Of a DNA stretch of 64,000 nt, positions 11,605-23,815 are shown piece by piece (position 1 is the stretch's first letter; each line of letters starts with the position of its first letter). The notes under the pieces were generated by a model, which saw only the letters and a program-made list of their open reading frames with translations, had not been told where the DNA came from and did no database searches. Source of the DNA: Tragulus kanchil (taxonomy: Eukaryota > Chordata > Mammalia > Artiodactyla > Tragulidae); NCBI GenBank assembly GCA_022376925.1, contig JAIOJX010000005.1, positions 90,617,001 to 90,681,000 on the forward strand. Reading direction: 5' to 3'. The position numbers were made by a program, and so were the translations under genes.

Positions 11605-14210
11605 ACAACAAGTATAAAAGGAGAAGATCCACGAAACAAATCGATCATAACATCTAAGAAGATGACAATAGGATCATTTGTATCAATAATTACATTGAAT
11701 GTAAATGGACTAAATGCCCCAACCAAAAGACATAGTGACTGAATGGATTCAAAAACACCACCCATACATATGCTGCCTCCAGGAAACGCACTTCAGACCT
11801 AGAGACACTCATAGACTGAAAGTGAGAGGCTGGAAAAAGATTTTCCATGCAAATGGAAATCAAAAGAAAGCTGGAGTAGCAATCCTCATATCAGACAAAA
11901 TAGACCTCAAAATAAAGAAGATTAGAAGAGACAAGGCAGGACACTACATAATGATCAAGGGATCGATCCAAGAGGAAGACATAACAATCATAAATATCTA
12001 TCCACCCAACACAGGTGCACCTCAATACGTAAGACAAACACTTTCAGATAGAAAAGAAGACATCGACACAAACACAATAGTAGGAGACTTTAACACTCCT
12101 CTCACACCAATGGACAGATCATCCAAACAGAAAATGAATAAAGAAACACAAGCTTTAAATGAGACACTAGAAGAGATGGACCTCATTGATATCTTTAGGA
12201 CCTTCCATCCAAAAGCAGAAGAATACACTTTCCTCTCAAGTGCTCACGGAACATTCTCCAGGAAAGACCACCTCTTGGGCCACAAATCAAACCTCAGTCA
12301 ATTCAAGAAAAATGAAATTATACCAACCATCTTCTCTGACCACAATAGAGTGAGACTAGAGATCAATTACAAGGAAAAAAAAACACTAAAAACACAAACA
12401 CATGGAGATTCAACAACACATACAAAAAAACCCAACTGATTACCGAGCAAATCAAAGGAAAAATTTTAAAAATCCTAGAAGAAAATGACAATGAACACAC
12501 GACAGTGCAAAACCTATGGGATACTGCAAAAGCACTTCTAAGAGGGAAGTTTATAGCAATTCAATCCCACCTCAAGAAACTAGGAAAATCTCAAACAGAC
12601 GACCTAACCTTACACTTAAAACAACTGGAGAAAGAAGAACAAAAACACCCAAAAGCCAGCAGAAGAAGGGAAACCACAAAGATCAGAGCAGAAATAAATG
12701 AAAAAGAAACAATAGTAAAGATAAATAAAACAAAAAGCTGGTTCTTCGAAAAGGTAAATAAAATTGACAAGCCACTGGCCAGACTCATCAAGAAAAAGAG
12801 AGAGAAGAACCAGGTCACCAAAATCAAAAATGAAAAAGGAGAGATTACAACAGAAAATGCAGAAATCCAAAGGATTCTTAAGAGACTATTATGAACAACT
12901 CTGTGGCAACAAACTGGACAACCTGGAAGAAATGGACAGTTTCTTGGGGAAGATTAATCTCCCAAGATTGAGCCAGGAAGAAACAGAAACTTTGAACAAG
13001 CCAATCACAAGCTCAGAAATCGACGCTGTGACCAAATATCTGCCCAAAAATAAAAGCCCAGGGCCAGATGGTTTCACAGCCGAATTCCACCAAACATTTA
13101 AAGAAGAGCTAGTGCCTGTCCTTCTAAAACTCTTTCAAACAACTGCACAGGAAGAAACACTTCCAAACACATTCTATGAGGCTGCCATCACCCTGATACC
13201 AAAGCCAGGCAAAGACAACACAAAAAAAGAAAGTTATAGGCCAATTTCACTGATGAATCTAGATGCCAAAATCCTCAACAAAATCCTTGCAAACAGAATT
13301 CAACAACACATCAAAAAGCTCATACATCATGATCAAGTTGGGTTCATCCCAGGCATGCAAGGATTCTTCAACATCTGCCAATCAATCAATGTGATACACC
13401 ATATCAACAAATTGAGAGACAAAAACCACATGATCATCTCAATAGATGCAGAAAAAACCTTTGACAAAGTATAGCATCCATTTATGATAAAAACACTTCA
13501 GAAAATGGGCATAGAAGGAACCTATCTCAACATAGTGAAAGCCATCTATGAGAAGCCCACAGTGAACATTATCCTCAACGGTGAAAAACTGAAAGCATTT
13601 CCTCTAAGATCAGGAACAGGACAAGGTTGTCCACTTTCACCACTCTTATTCAACATAGTCCTGGAAGTTCTGGTAATGGCAATAAGAGAAGAGAAAGAAA
13701 TCAAAGGAATCCAGATTGGAAAAAAAGAAGTCAAACTCTCTCTATTTGCAGATGACATGATATTATACACAGAAAATCCCAAAGACACTATTACAAAACT
13801 ACTAGAGTTAATCAGTGAATTCAGCAAAGTCGCAGGATACAAAATCAATATACAGAAATCACTGGCATTCCTATACACAAACAAGGAAAAATCAGAAAAC
13901 GAAATCAAAGAGGCAATCCCCTTCACCATCACAACCAAAAGAATCAAATATCTAGGAATAAACCTACCCAAAGAAACAAAAGAACTGTACACAGAAAATT
14001 ACAAGACATTCATGAGAGACATTAAAGAAGACTTAAACAGATGTAGAGATATTCCATGTTCCTGGGTCAGAAGAATCAATATTGTGAAAATGACCATACT
14101 ACCAAATGTCATCTATAGATTCAATGCGATCCCTATCAAACTTCCAATGACATTCTTCACAGAACTAGATCAAAGAATAACACAGTTCATGTGGAAACAC
14201 AAAAGACCTC

Positions 14211-14531
14211 GAGGGCTTCCCCTAGTGGTCCAGTGGGTAAAGACACCACCTTGCAGTGCAAGGGGCGCCGGTTCCATCCCTGGACTGGGAAGATCCCATG
14301 TGCCGCAGAGCGGCTGGACCGACGTGTCCAATTACCGAGCCGGAGCTCTGGCGCGTGTGCGCCCAGAGCCGGTGCTCTGCGACGACAGTGGCCACCGTGA
14401 TGGGAGGCCCACAGGAGCCAAAGAACAAAGACGGAGGAAAATAGAGAAATGAAAGACCAATATAAGAGGCCCGCCCATCCCCCTCCCTTCCCACCCCAGC
14501 CTTCAAAAGATAAATAAATAAATAAATAAAA
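14211..14531 (+). mobile_element. Young tRNA-derived SINE inside L1 ORF2
   Basis: Full SINE: gggcttcccctagtggtcca head, B-box-like ggttccatccctgg, then the long distinct tail (gggaggcccacaggagccaa) and a taaa-repeat end. It is bracketed by a perfect 11-base duplication acaaaagacct at 14199-14209 and 14532-14542. It landed in ORF2 just after the codons for WKHKRP, so it is younger than the L1. Confidence 0.92.
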
Positions 14532-16440
14532 ACAAAAGACCTTGAATAGCCAAAGCAATCCTGAGGAAGAAGAATGGAGCTGGAGGGATCAGCCTCCCCA
14601 ACTTCAGACTCTACTACAAAGCAACAGTCCTCAAGACAGTATGATACTGGCACAAAAACAGAAATATCGACCAATGGAACAAGATCGAGAACCCAGAGAT
14701 AAACCCACACACCTATGGGTACCTTATTTTTGACAAAGGAGGCAAAACTATAAAATGGGACAAAGATAGCCTCTTCAACAAATGGTGCTGGGAAAATTGG
14801 ACAGCTACATGCAAAAAAATGAAGCTGGAACATTCCCTGACACCATACACTAAGATCAACTCAAAATGGATTAAAGACCTAAATGGAAGACCAGAAACCA
14901 TCAAACTCTTAGAGGAGAATATAGGCAACACACTCAAGGACATAAATCAAAGCAAGATCTTCTCTGATCCACCTACTAGAATATCGGAACTCAAAAGAAA
15001 AATGAACATATGGGACCTCATGAGACTTAAAAGCTTTTGTACAGCAAAAGAAATCACAAAAAAGCTGAACAGACACCCCACAGAATGGGAGAAAATCATA
15101 GCAAATGAAACAACAGACAAAGAATTCATCTCCAAAATCTACAAGCAACGCAGACAACTCAGCACCGGAAAAACGAACAATCCAATCAAAAAATGGGAAA
15201 AGGACCTAAACAGACACCTCTCCAACGATGACATACAGATGGCCCAAAAACACATGAAACGATGCTCAACTTCACTTATAATTAGAGAAATGCAAATCAA
15301 AACTACTAACCCCCATCAGAATGGCCATCCATTGACAGTGGTCCAGTGGGTAAGGACACCGCCTTGCAGTGCAAGGGGCGCCGGTTCGATCCCTGGCCTG
15401 GGAAGATCCCACGTGCCGCAGAGCGGCTGGACCGATGTGTCCAATTACCGAGCCGGAGCTCTGGAGCGCATGCGCCCAGAGCCGGTGCTCTGCGACGACA
15501 GACGCCACCGCGATGGGAGGCCCACAGGAGCCAAAGAACAAAGACGGAGGAAAATAGAGAAATGAAAGACCAATATAAGAGGCCCGCCCATCCCCCTCCC
15601 TTCCCACCCCAGCCTTCAAAAGATAAATAAATAAATAAATAAAAACAAAAGACCTTGAATAGCCAAAGCAATCCTGAGGAAGAAGAATGGAGCTGGAGGG
15701 ATCAGCCTCCCCAACTTCAGACTCTACTACAAAGCAACAGTCCTCAAGACAGTATGATACTGGCACAAAAACAGAAATATCGACCAATGGAACAAGATCG
15801 AGAACCCAGAGATAAACCCACACACCTATGGGTACCTTATTTTTGACAAAGGAGGCAAAACTATAAAATGGGACAAAGATAGCCTCTTCAACAAATGGTG
15901 CTGGGAAAATTGGACAGCTACATGCAAAAAAATGAAGCTGGAACATTCCCTGACACCATACACTAAGATCAACTCAAAATGGATTAAAGACCTAAATGGA
16001 AGACCAGAAACCATCAAACTCTTAGAGGAGAATATAGGCAACACACTCAAGGACATAAATCAAAGCAAGATCTTCTCTGATCCACCTACTAGAATATCGG
16101 AACTCAAAAGAAAAATGAACATATGGGACCTCATGAGACTTAAAAGCTTTTGTACAGCAAAAGAAATCACAAAAAAGCTGAACAGACACCCCACAGAATG
16201 GGAGAAAATCATAGCAAATGAAACAACAGACAAAGAATTCATCTCCAAAATCTACAAGCAACGCAGACAACTCAGCACCGGAAAAACGAACAATCCAATC
16301 AAAAAATGGGAAAAGGACCTAAACAGACACCTCTCCAACGATGACATACAGATGGCCCAAAAACACATGAAACGATGCTCAACTTCACTTATAATTAGAG
16401 AAATGCAAATCAAAACTACAATGAGATATCACCTCACACC
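14226..16440. repeat. Tandem pair 5 (14226-15337 / 15339-16440), period 1113
   Basis: The junction joins L1 ORF2 to the middle of the nested SINE. The last ~35 bases of copy one have lost ~25 bases relative to copy two (compare 15300-15338 with 16413-16475). Confidence 0.95.
15338..15644 (+). mobile_element. Same SINE, duplicate copy lacking its head
   Basis: Repeats 14226-14531. It is joined directly to L1 sequence (gaatggccatccattgacag), without its first ~15 bases and without a left target-site duplication. This is a tandem-pair junction, not a second insertion. Confidence 0.88.
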
Positions 16441-16915
16441 CGTCAGAATGGCCATCATCCACAAATTGACAGACAATAAATGCTGGAGAGGGTGCAGAGA
16501 AAAAGGAACACTCCTGCATTGCTGGTGGGAATGTCAATTGATACAGCCTCTATGGAAGACAGTCTGGAGATTCCTTAAAAAACTAAAAATAGAAGCACCC
16601 TATGACCCAGCAATCCCACTCTTAGGCTTATACCCTGATGAAATCAAATCTGAAAGAAGCACCTGTACCCCAATGTTCATTGCAGCTCTCTCTACAATAG
16701 CTAGAACATGGAAGCAACCTAGATGCCCATTGACAAACAAATGGATTCAAAAGCCCTAGTACATATATACAGTGGAATACTACACAGCTGTAAAGAGACA
16801 TGCAGAAGAATCAGCCCTCATGAGGTGGCTGGATCTAGAACGTATCATCAAAAGCGAAGTCAGTCAGAAAGAGAAGGACAAATACAGTATATTAACACAT
16901 ATATATGGAATCTAG

Positions 16916-17230
16916 TAGGATGGTGATGATGGCGCATGCAGTGAAGCAACGGAAAGACAGACATGGACAGTGGACATATGGATATTGTGGGGAAGGAACA
17001 GAGGGTGGAGGCGTAAAGGAAGTAGCATGAAGGCCTGTAGTAACATAAGTGAAGAAAATAGCTCTAGTCATTGTTCTGTGAGAAAAGGGGATCCTTCAGG
17101 GGTGCTGTGTGATGGTTGGGAGGGGTGGGAAGGTGGGGATATACATATGACTAATCTGGGAACATACATATCTGTAAACAACAAAACTCTGTAAAAGTTA
17201 GAAGCGAAATAAAATTAAAAAAAAAAAAAA
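16916..17230 (+). mobile_element. L1 3' UTR and poly(A)
   Basis: Purine-rich 3' UTR ending in a conserved tail (tctgggaacatacatatctg, then aaactctgtaaaagtt) and an A-run. The same tail ends the short copies at 8150-8315 and 25158-25305 and, reversed, resembles those at 38663 and 40911, so it defines this L1 family's 3' end. Confidence 0.85.
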
Positions 17231-17312
17231 AAGATTCCGAACATGAGATCATGAAGTCCACAGACACTCCCAAGAAGTCCTCAGATACAATCAGGGGTCT
17301 CCAAGAAGTCCT

Positions 17313-18388
17313 CAGCAAAAGAAATCACAAAAAAGCTGAACAGACACCCCACAGAATGGGAGAAAATCATAGCAAATGAAACAACAGACAAAGAATTCAT
17401 CTCCAAAATCTACAAGCAACGCAGACAACTCAGCACCGGAAAAACGAACAATCCAATCAAAAAATGGGAAAAGGACCTAAACAGACACCTCTCCAACGAT
17501 GACATACAGATGGCCCAAAAACACATGAAACGATGCTCAACTTCACTTATAATTAGAGAAATGCAAATCAAAACTACAATGAGATATCACCTCACACCCG
17601 TCAGAATGGCCATCATCCACAAATTGACAGACAATAAATGCTGGAGAGGGTGCAGAGAAAAAGGAACACTCCTGCATTGCTGGTGGGAATGTCAATTGAT
17701 ACAGCCTCTATGGAAGACAGTCTGGAGATTCCTTAAAAAACTAAAAATAGAAGCACCCTATGACCCAGCAATCCCACTCTTAGGCTTATACCCTGATGAA
17801 ATCAAATCTGAAAGAAGCACCTGTACCCCAATGTTCATTGCAGCTCTCTCTACAATAGCTAGAACATGGAAGCAACCTAGATGCCCATTGACAAACAAAT
17901 GGATTCAAAAGCCCTAGTACATATATACAGTGGAATACTACACAGCTGTAAAGAGACATGCAGAAGAATCAGCCCTCATGAGGTGGCTGGATCTAGAACG
18001 TATCATCAAAAGCGAAGTCAGTCAGAAAGAGAAGGACAAATACAGTATATTAACACATATATATGGAATCTAGTAGGATGGTGATGATGGCGCATGCAGT
18101 GAAGCAACGGAAAGACAGACATGGACAGTGGACATATGGATATTGTGGGGAAGGAACAGAGGGTGGGAGGCGTAAAGGAAGTAGCATGAAGGCCTGTAGT
18201 AACATAAGTGAAGAAAATAGCTCTAGTCATTGTTCTGTGAGAAAAGGGGATCCTTCAGGGGTGCTGTGTGATGGTTGGGAGGGGTGGGAAGGTGGGGATA
18301 TACATATGACTAATCTGGGAACATACATATCTGTAAACAACAAAACTCTGTAAAAGTTAGAAGCGAAATAAAATTAAAAAAAAAAAAA
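17313..18388 (+). mobile_element. Duplicate of L1 ORF2 C-terminus and 3' UTR
   Basis: Repeats 16155-17230 almost base for base, including the Trp-to-stop lesion (KP-stop), the 3' UTR, the poly(A) and the right target-site duplication (18389-18402). Shared lesions and shared flank show that it is the same insertion written twice. Confidence 0.9.
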
Positions 18389-18455
18389 AAAGATTCCGAA
18401 CATGAGATCATGAAGTCCACAGACACTCCCAAGAAGTCCTCAGATACAATCAGGG

Positions 18456-18860
18456 GGTTCATTACCTTGAAGGGAGAAAATTGCCAGGCTCAGTGCCTTT
18501 AAGACATAAAAAACCTCAATACTGATCTACTTTGTCTATGCTCCAATTCTTCTTTTTTGAAATATCCTCTCTAGTTTCTGGAGTACCATAATGGCACGAT
18601 TCCCTACTTTATAGGTAGGTTCTTTCTTTTTCTGGTTTCTCCCTTAACGTAGTGTTTAAATCTAAACCCTGGTGGAGGCCCACTAACTTAGAAGACTTAA
18701 GTCAAAGACAAACCTAGTCTTATGTAAAGTGACCAGACAGAATGACTTTGGGGTCCAGGTAAGAAGAATCCCCCCAGGTAAAACCTGACATGTCAACAGT
18801 CCACCCCAACTCAACTCAAAGTCTGGTTCTCTATGGTCAACTGCAAAAGAGAAGCAGGGT

Positions 18861-18902
<42 letters not shown>

Positions 18903-19649
18903 CTTATAATAAGACAGGAAAATGGGACATGAGAAGGACACCTGTAGAGGAAGAAGAAATCAACACTTCTTGAAACTGTTTGCTTAGAAGTATTTGCCAA
19001 ATATGGGCACTAGTGAAATATACAAATTCCTGTGCTCCATCCCAGACATAATGACTCAGAATATCTAAGGGCTGGAGCCCGAAATCACCTCTAGTGATAA
19101 TAATCAGCCAGTTTGCAAAACAATATATACATTTGTGGGGAATAACCTAGAATACTCATGGAACACAGTGTTTATCAGGTCTGGACTGAGAAAACACAAT
19201 CTTACTCCTTTACCCCTCACACATGGTTTCTGGCTTAAATAATCATGGATATTTTCACTGGTAGATATATTTAGAAGGGTGACTAGCATATTAATAAACT
19301 AAACAATTTATATTCAATAAAAACACTGAGATTACTGACACTGAAAAAGAGAATGACTTAATTTATCTTCCATTGTACCCTTCAAGATGTAAAATTATTT
19401 CTTTTCATGCTGCCAGAATAAGTGGACTCCATTTAGTGTGGCCAAGGATCATACAGTTTATTCAATGACACTTGGAAGCCCTCATAAAAGTGATTAATAT
19501 ACGTGCACTTAGTTCTAAGTACAGTCATTTTTCAGATAGTCTATTGTTTCTACACTCAGAACCAACTTTTGTGCATGTGAGCTTTATAGGAGAAAGGTCT
19601 GTTTTTCAAAAGAATCACAGAACATTAGAGAATGAGATTTGGTGATCTC
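18456..19649. other. Unannotated intergenic DNA
   Basis: Contains only the TA/CA microsatellite at 18861; otherwise nothing recognised. Confidence 0.55.
18861..18903. repeat. (TA)n(CA)n microsatellite
   Basis: Uninterrupted TA repeat passing into a CA repeat. Confidence 0.97.
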
Positions 19650-19986
19650 ACCCAGCCTCAAGGCTTTAAATCCTGTACATACGTTGCTAGCTCCAAATTC
19701 ATATCTCTAGCTCTGACCTCTCCCTGAACCTCAGATTCTTATATCCAACTGTTTACATGACACATACACTTTAATACGCATCTAAAACTTTAGAAGACAG
19801 TGAACTTTTGGTCTCCCCTGCATATCTCATATTTTTCCAACTCAGTTGATAACTATATTTCAGTTGTACAATCATCTATGATTCTCCTTTCTCTCACTCC
19901 ACATCCAAATCCAAATAAATCCTTTCTAATTTTCCTTCATAACATATCCTAAGATATATTAGACTATGAGATATATAGTACTATCT

Positions 19987-20286
19987 ATCTTTTTTTTGGG
20001 GGTCGGGTTGGGGAGGGAGGGGAGCAGGCGGGCCACTTCTATTGGTCTTTCATTTCTCTATTTTCATCCGTCTTTGTTCTCTGGCTCCTGTGGGCCTCCC
20101 ATCGCAGTGGCCTCTGTCGTCGCAGAGCGCCGGCTCTGGGCGTATGCACTCCAGAGCTCTGGCTCGGTGATTAGACACATCGGTCCAGCCGCTCTGTGGC
20201 ACGTGGGATCTTCCCAGGCCAGGGCTCCAACTGGCGCCCCTTGCACTGCAAGGTGGTGTCCTTACCCAGTGGACCAGAGGAATCCC
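19987..20286 (-). mobile_element. Young long-tail SINE, minus strand
   Basis: Reverse of the head (ccagtggaccagagg at the right end), cttgcactgcaag and the tail (tctattggtctttcatttct). Perfect 10-base duplication agtactatct at 19977-19986 and 20287-20296. Confidence 0.9.
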
Positions 20287-20327
20287 AGTACTATCTTTCT
20301 TAAGATATATTTGATATATATCATAAG

Positions 20328-20480
20328 ACTGTGTGCTCCCAATGTAGAGGGGCCTTGGTTTGATCCCTCGCTGGGGAACTAGATCCCACATACCTCAACT
20401 AGGAGTTTGCATGACACAAAAAGATCCTGTGAGCTGTAACTAAGACTCAGTAGAGTCCAAAGAACAATAAAAAAGAAAAA
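20328..20480 (+). mobile_element. CHR-type SINE fragment
   Basis: gactgtgtgctcccaatgta, tttgatccctcgctgggga and a tail of aagactcagtagagtccaaa. Old and diverged. Repeated at 21414-21566. Confidence 0.65.
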
Positions 20481-21060
20481 AAAAGCTTAAAAATATTTTT
20501 AAAAAAATTCCAAAATCCTCTAGTGGCATTCTCAAGTGTTCTCACCTGTCGCATTAGCTCCTACCTTTCTCTCAAACACATCAGAATGTTCCTATCTTGG
20601 AGACTTTGTATTTGCTTCCTCTGCCTGGAAGACACACTGCCCCACCGCTACCCTCGAAGATATTCCATCTCTGGCAAGTATGTTCCTTGTCCCTCTTAGG
20701 TCTTTACAGCGTCTTCCACAGCCTGGTTTCGCTGACTGCCTACACCTGGCAAGAATCACGTAACCAGCCCTTTTGAGTTTTCTACAAACCGTGCAGCTCA
20801 GAGTCGCAATTTCAAAGCCCCCACTATTCTCCCCTCAGCTACTCACCCATCTATAATTTTGTGGATGGGAACCTCTATCCAATGACTTCTACCTGAGGAA
20901 ATACAACTATCCTTTGTAAAAAGGCACTCTCTTCCTTTCCCTGGGTGGAGTACTCATATGTTTCTCATCACACTTACACCAAATCCAAATAAATCCTTTC
21001 TAATTTTCCTTCATAACATATCCTAAGATATATTAGACTATGAGATATATAGTACTATCT

Positions 21061-21372
21061 ATCTTTTTTTTGGGGGGGGGGGCAGGGGTCGGGTTGGGGA
21101 GGGAGGGGAGCAGGCGGGCCACTTCTATTGGTCTTTCATTTCTCTATTTTCATCCGTCTTTGTTCTCTGGCTCCTGTGGGCCTCCCATCGCAGTGGCCTC
21201 TGTCGTCGCAGAGCGCCGGCTCTGGGCGTATGCACTCCAGAGCTCTGGCTCGGTGATTAGACACATCGGTCCAGCCGCTCTGTGGCACGTGGGATCTTCC
21301 CAGGCCAGGGCTCCAACTGGCGCCCCTTGCACTGCAAGGTGGTGTCCTTACCCAGTGGACCAGAGGAATCCC
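21061..21372 (-). mobile_element. Long-tail SINE, duplicate of 19987
   Basis: Second copy with the same agtactatct flanks (21051-21060, 21373-21382). The only large difference is 12 extra bases in the G-run near the tail, typical of homopolymer uncertainty. Confidence 0.9.
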
Positions 21373-22194
21373 AGTACTATCTTTCTTAAGATATATTTGA
21401 TATATATCATAAGACTGTGTGCTCCCAATGTAGAGGGGCCTTGGTTTGATCCCTCGCTGGGGAACTAGATCCCACATACCTCAACTAGGAGTTTGCATGA
21501 CACAAAAAGATCCTGTGAGCTGTAACTAAGACTCAGTAGAGTCCAAAGAACAATAAAAAAGAAAAAAAAAGCTTAAAAATATTTTTAAAAAAATTCCAAA
21601 ATCCTCTAGTGGCATTCTCAAGTGTTCTCACCTGTCGCATTAGCTCCTACCTTTCTCTCAAACACATCAGAATGTTCCTATCTTGGAGACTTTGTATTTG
21701 CTTCCTCTGCCTGGAAGACACACTGCCCCACCGCTACCCTCGAAGATATTCCATCTCTGGCAAGTATGTTCCTTGTCCCTCTTAGGTCTTTACAGCGTCT
21801 TCCACAGCCTGGTTTCGCTGACTGCCTACACCTGGCAAGAATCACGTAACCAGCCCTTTTGAGTTTTCTACAAACCGTGCAGCTCAGAGTCGCAATTTCA
21901 AAGCCCCCACTATTCTCCCCTCAGCTACTCACCCATCTATAATTTTGTGGATGGGAACCTCTATCCAATGACTTCTACCTGAGGAAATACAACTATCCTT
22001 TGTAAAAAGGCACTCTCTTCCTTTCCCTGGGTGGAGTACTCATATGTTTCTCATCACACTTACACCAAAAGGTGATCAATACACATACTGATTCAGAGAA
22101 CAACTACATCCAGTTCTTCCTGAAGGTCAAAGCAACTCACATGTGGGCCAAAATAAGAGCTCTTAGTGCTGCACGACAAAAGTTGATTTTAACA

Positions 22195-22275
22195 AATAAA
22201 AATCGGTAGTCAATATACTTAATGACACTGAACTGTACACCTGAAGGTGGTTAAACTGTTAAATTTTATGTCGTG
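22195..22275 (+). repeat. Old L1 3'-end-like fragment
   Basis: cttaatgacactgaactgta and gttaaactgttaaattttat resemble the end of older mammalian L1 (L1M) 3' UTRs. Short and diverged. Confidence 0.4.
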
Positions 22276-22309
22276 CGTATTTCCTGACAAAAGTCCCCAA
22301 AACTGGACT

Positions 22310-22730
22310 CCTCAAGGGGCTAGAACCATGCACCTGATCTTCCTTGCGTTTGGAGGCGTCCGCTGCCCGCCCCCAGCTCCCACCCACACCTCAGAGAGTC
22401 AGCCGAGTCAGAGGCCTGAGGCCATCTACTCCCTTTCCGCACTGCCTCGCGGGAGAGACCCAGGCTCTGAGTATGAGCCCTACATGTCTATTTTCTCGTA
22501 CATACATCCGTTTGTGCATTGACTCACCATTTGTGACTGTACCCAGGAGTAAGAGGATGAAGGTCAGATACGGAGGACTCGAGACAGCAGGAGCAAGCCC
22601 ATCCTTCCCGGCGTCCTCTGGGTCGGCGTGGTGCCTTCTGGGAAAGGTCTTCCCACTTGATACGGCCCCTGAGCGGCTCTCCTCCCTGCCTCGATAATAC
22701 CACTGCCCCTGGGCGGGGCCTGGAGAACGC
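22310..22730. promoter_or_regulatory. GC-rich patch with GC box, function unknown
   Basis: The only clearly GC- and CpG-enriched stretch between 1 and 35900. It includes ggaggcgtccgctgcccgcc (about 22351) and gggcggggcc (about 22711). No recognisable exon: the open frames lack familiar motifs and cross-species evidence. It could be a small CpG island, an enhancer or chance. Confidence 0.3.
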
Positions 22731-23299
22731 CTCTCCTCATCCTACTCTTGCATGAGGTTCTGATTCCTTTTATATTGCCCAGGCCTCCTCATTTCGGCCC
22801 CAGGGCTCTGCGGCTAGCCCCATCTTGCTAATCATACAATCCCCATTCCTTGATAATGGCTGTTCTCATACATCACCTTATCTTCTCCTAGGACTCCCTG
22901 ACAGCTTTTTCAAAGCATTCTGAACATTGTTTAGAGGTTTGGATGTGGCAAGCCTAGTGGTAAGTGATTTGCACCCACTGTCTGATTAAATTTGTAATCG
23001 AATTTTAACTAATAAATTAGGAAGCATCTACAGTAATTTCAGAGGGAGCATTTATGGTAATAAGAGTTCAGGCTTCTGGAATACTGACTGCGGTCTTAGA
23101 AAAAACGAGAGAACGGAGATGGAGAGGGAGTGAGGGAAGGAAGAAAGGTGATTAGAGCTAATGTTATTTTGACAAAAGGATGGTGGATTGGGGTACAGAG
23201 CAAGGAATATATAACTCCTTGAAGGAGTACACCTGAAGAATACTCATTCAATTAGTAGATAGTGATTGGTGTTAACACAGTTGGTTACCTGCTTTAATT

Positions 23300-23470
23300 C
23301 CATTTAACGCTCCCTGAGACCCTAAAGCGTTTATTATTATTCTTTGTCTCTTTTACAGATTAGGGAACTGAGACAACACTTTAGTTAAATAACTTCCGCA
23401 ATCATAGAACTAGTAATCTACAGAAATTGAATATGAGCTCTAACAAATTCTGATTAGTGCACTTAAGAAC
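23300..23470 (-). repeat. MIR SINE relic
   Basis: tcttttacagattagggaac, then acttccgcaatcatagaact, is the reverse of the MIR body. Repeated at 24384-24554. Confidence 0.65.
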
Positions 23471-23701
23471 GGGATATACTGCTTTAACAGAAATCCATCG
23501 GGAGCATACTGTCCTTATTCACTACCAATTTTTATTTATAATTTAGATAAAAAATATACATGATCTACTGATCAAACTTAAGTATAATCTAAAACAGGGA
23601 GTGGAGCTAAAGTTTTAGAAAGGTCAGAGTCAGGATTCAAAATTATGTCAACAGGTTTCTTTGGTTCCTAGAACATATAACAACTGCCATTTGCAATGCA
23701 G

Positions 23702-23815
23702 TGCAGTGTTTCTCAACCTCAGTGCTGCTAACATTTGGGGTTGGATAGACATTTGTTGTGAGGACCTGTCCTGTGCACTGTAAAATGTTTAGCAGCATAA
23801 TAATGCCTAGTCATT
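23702..23815 (+). repeat. hAT-type DNA transposon relic
   Basis: gtgtttctcaacctcagtgc, then ggacctgtcctgtgcactgt and tttagcagcataa, is a familiar mammalian MER-class (hAT-Charlie-like) non-autonomous element. Repeated at 24786-24899. The reverse orientation occurs at 44427. Confidence 0.5.

Larger units (their letters stand above)
11662..16915 (+). pseudogene. L1 ORF2 (endonuclease-reverse transcriptase), broken
   Basis: Remains of the L1 ORF2 protein, which nicks target DNA and reverse-transcribes L1 RNA. The start ATG is at 11662 (MTIGSFVSIITLNVNG). Endonuclease pieces follow to about 12439 (FSDHNRV). The reverse transcriptase spans about 12764-14209, with [17 protein letters not shown] and the catalytic FADD at 13745-13756. 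The cysteine-rich C-terminus (HCWWEC, about 16517) ends at HIYGI. Visible damage: a frameshift near 11740, frame breaks near 12437 and 12875, a stop at 13472-13474 after FDKV, a SINE insertion at 14210, and a stop replacing the expected Trp at 16757. The segment 14532-15330 is present again at 15645-16440, and 16155-17296 again at 17313-18455, through assembly-type duplication. It is non-functional as it stands. Confidence 0.9.
9231..17230 (+). mobile_element. Long L1 LINE, nearly complete, disabled
   Basis: A non-LTR retrotransposon of the L1 family: short 5' UTR (9231-9601), ORF1, a 57-base spacer, ORF2, 3' UTR (16916-17219) and poly(A). A 14-base target-site duplication differing at one base brackets it: 9217-9230 and 17231-17244 (aaagatt[c/t]...gaaca). 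The 5' UTR is short, so the copy is probably 5'-truncated. Three assembly-type duplications (starting at 8798, 14226 and 16155) inflate the apparent length; 8798-9893 is repeated as 9895-10991 before ORF1 continues, and the 3' part repeats to 18388. A SINE interrupts ORF2. It cannot transpose by itself because ORF2 is broken at several places. Confidence 0.93.
16155..18455. repeat. Tandem pair 6 (16155-17296 / 17313-18455), period 1158
   Basis: The junction has a short filler (ctccaagaagtcctcag) resembling 17267-17283. L1 text around 15042 thus occurs three times (15042, 16155, 17313). Confidence 0.95.
19650..20890 (+). repeat. L2 (CR1-clade) LINE relic with SINE insertions
   Basis: tcatatctctagctctgacc, then tatatccaactgtttacatg, and later tgcttcctctgcctggaaga match well-known L2 phrases in order. 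A SINE at 19987-20286 and a shorter one at 20328-20480 split it. The part from 19907 repeats at 20981-22068. Confidence 0.6.
19907..22068. repeat. Tandem pair 7 (19907-20980 / 20981-22068), period 1074-1086
   Basis: The period changes by 12 at the G-run near 21066. Joined at aaatccaaataaatcc. Confidence 0.95.

Noticed and set aside
18063..18353. 96-codon frame
   Set aside because: It is the L1 3' UTR.
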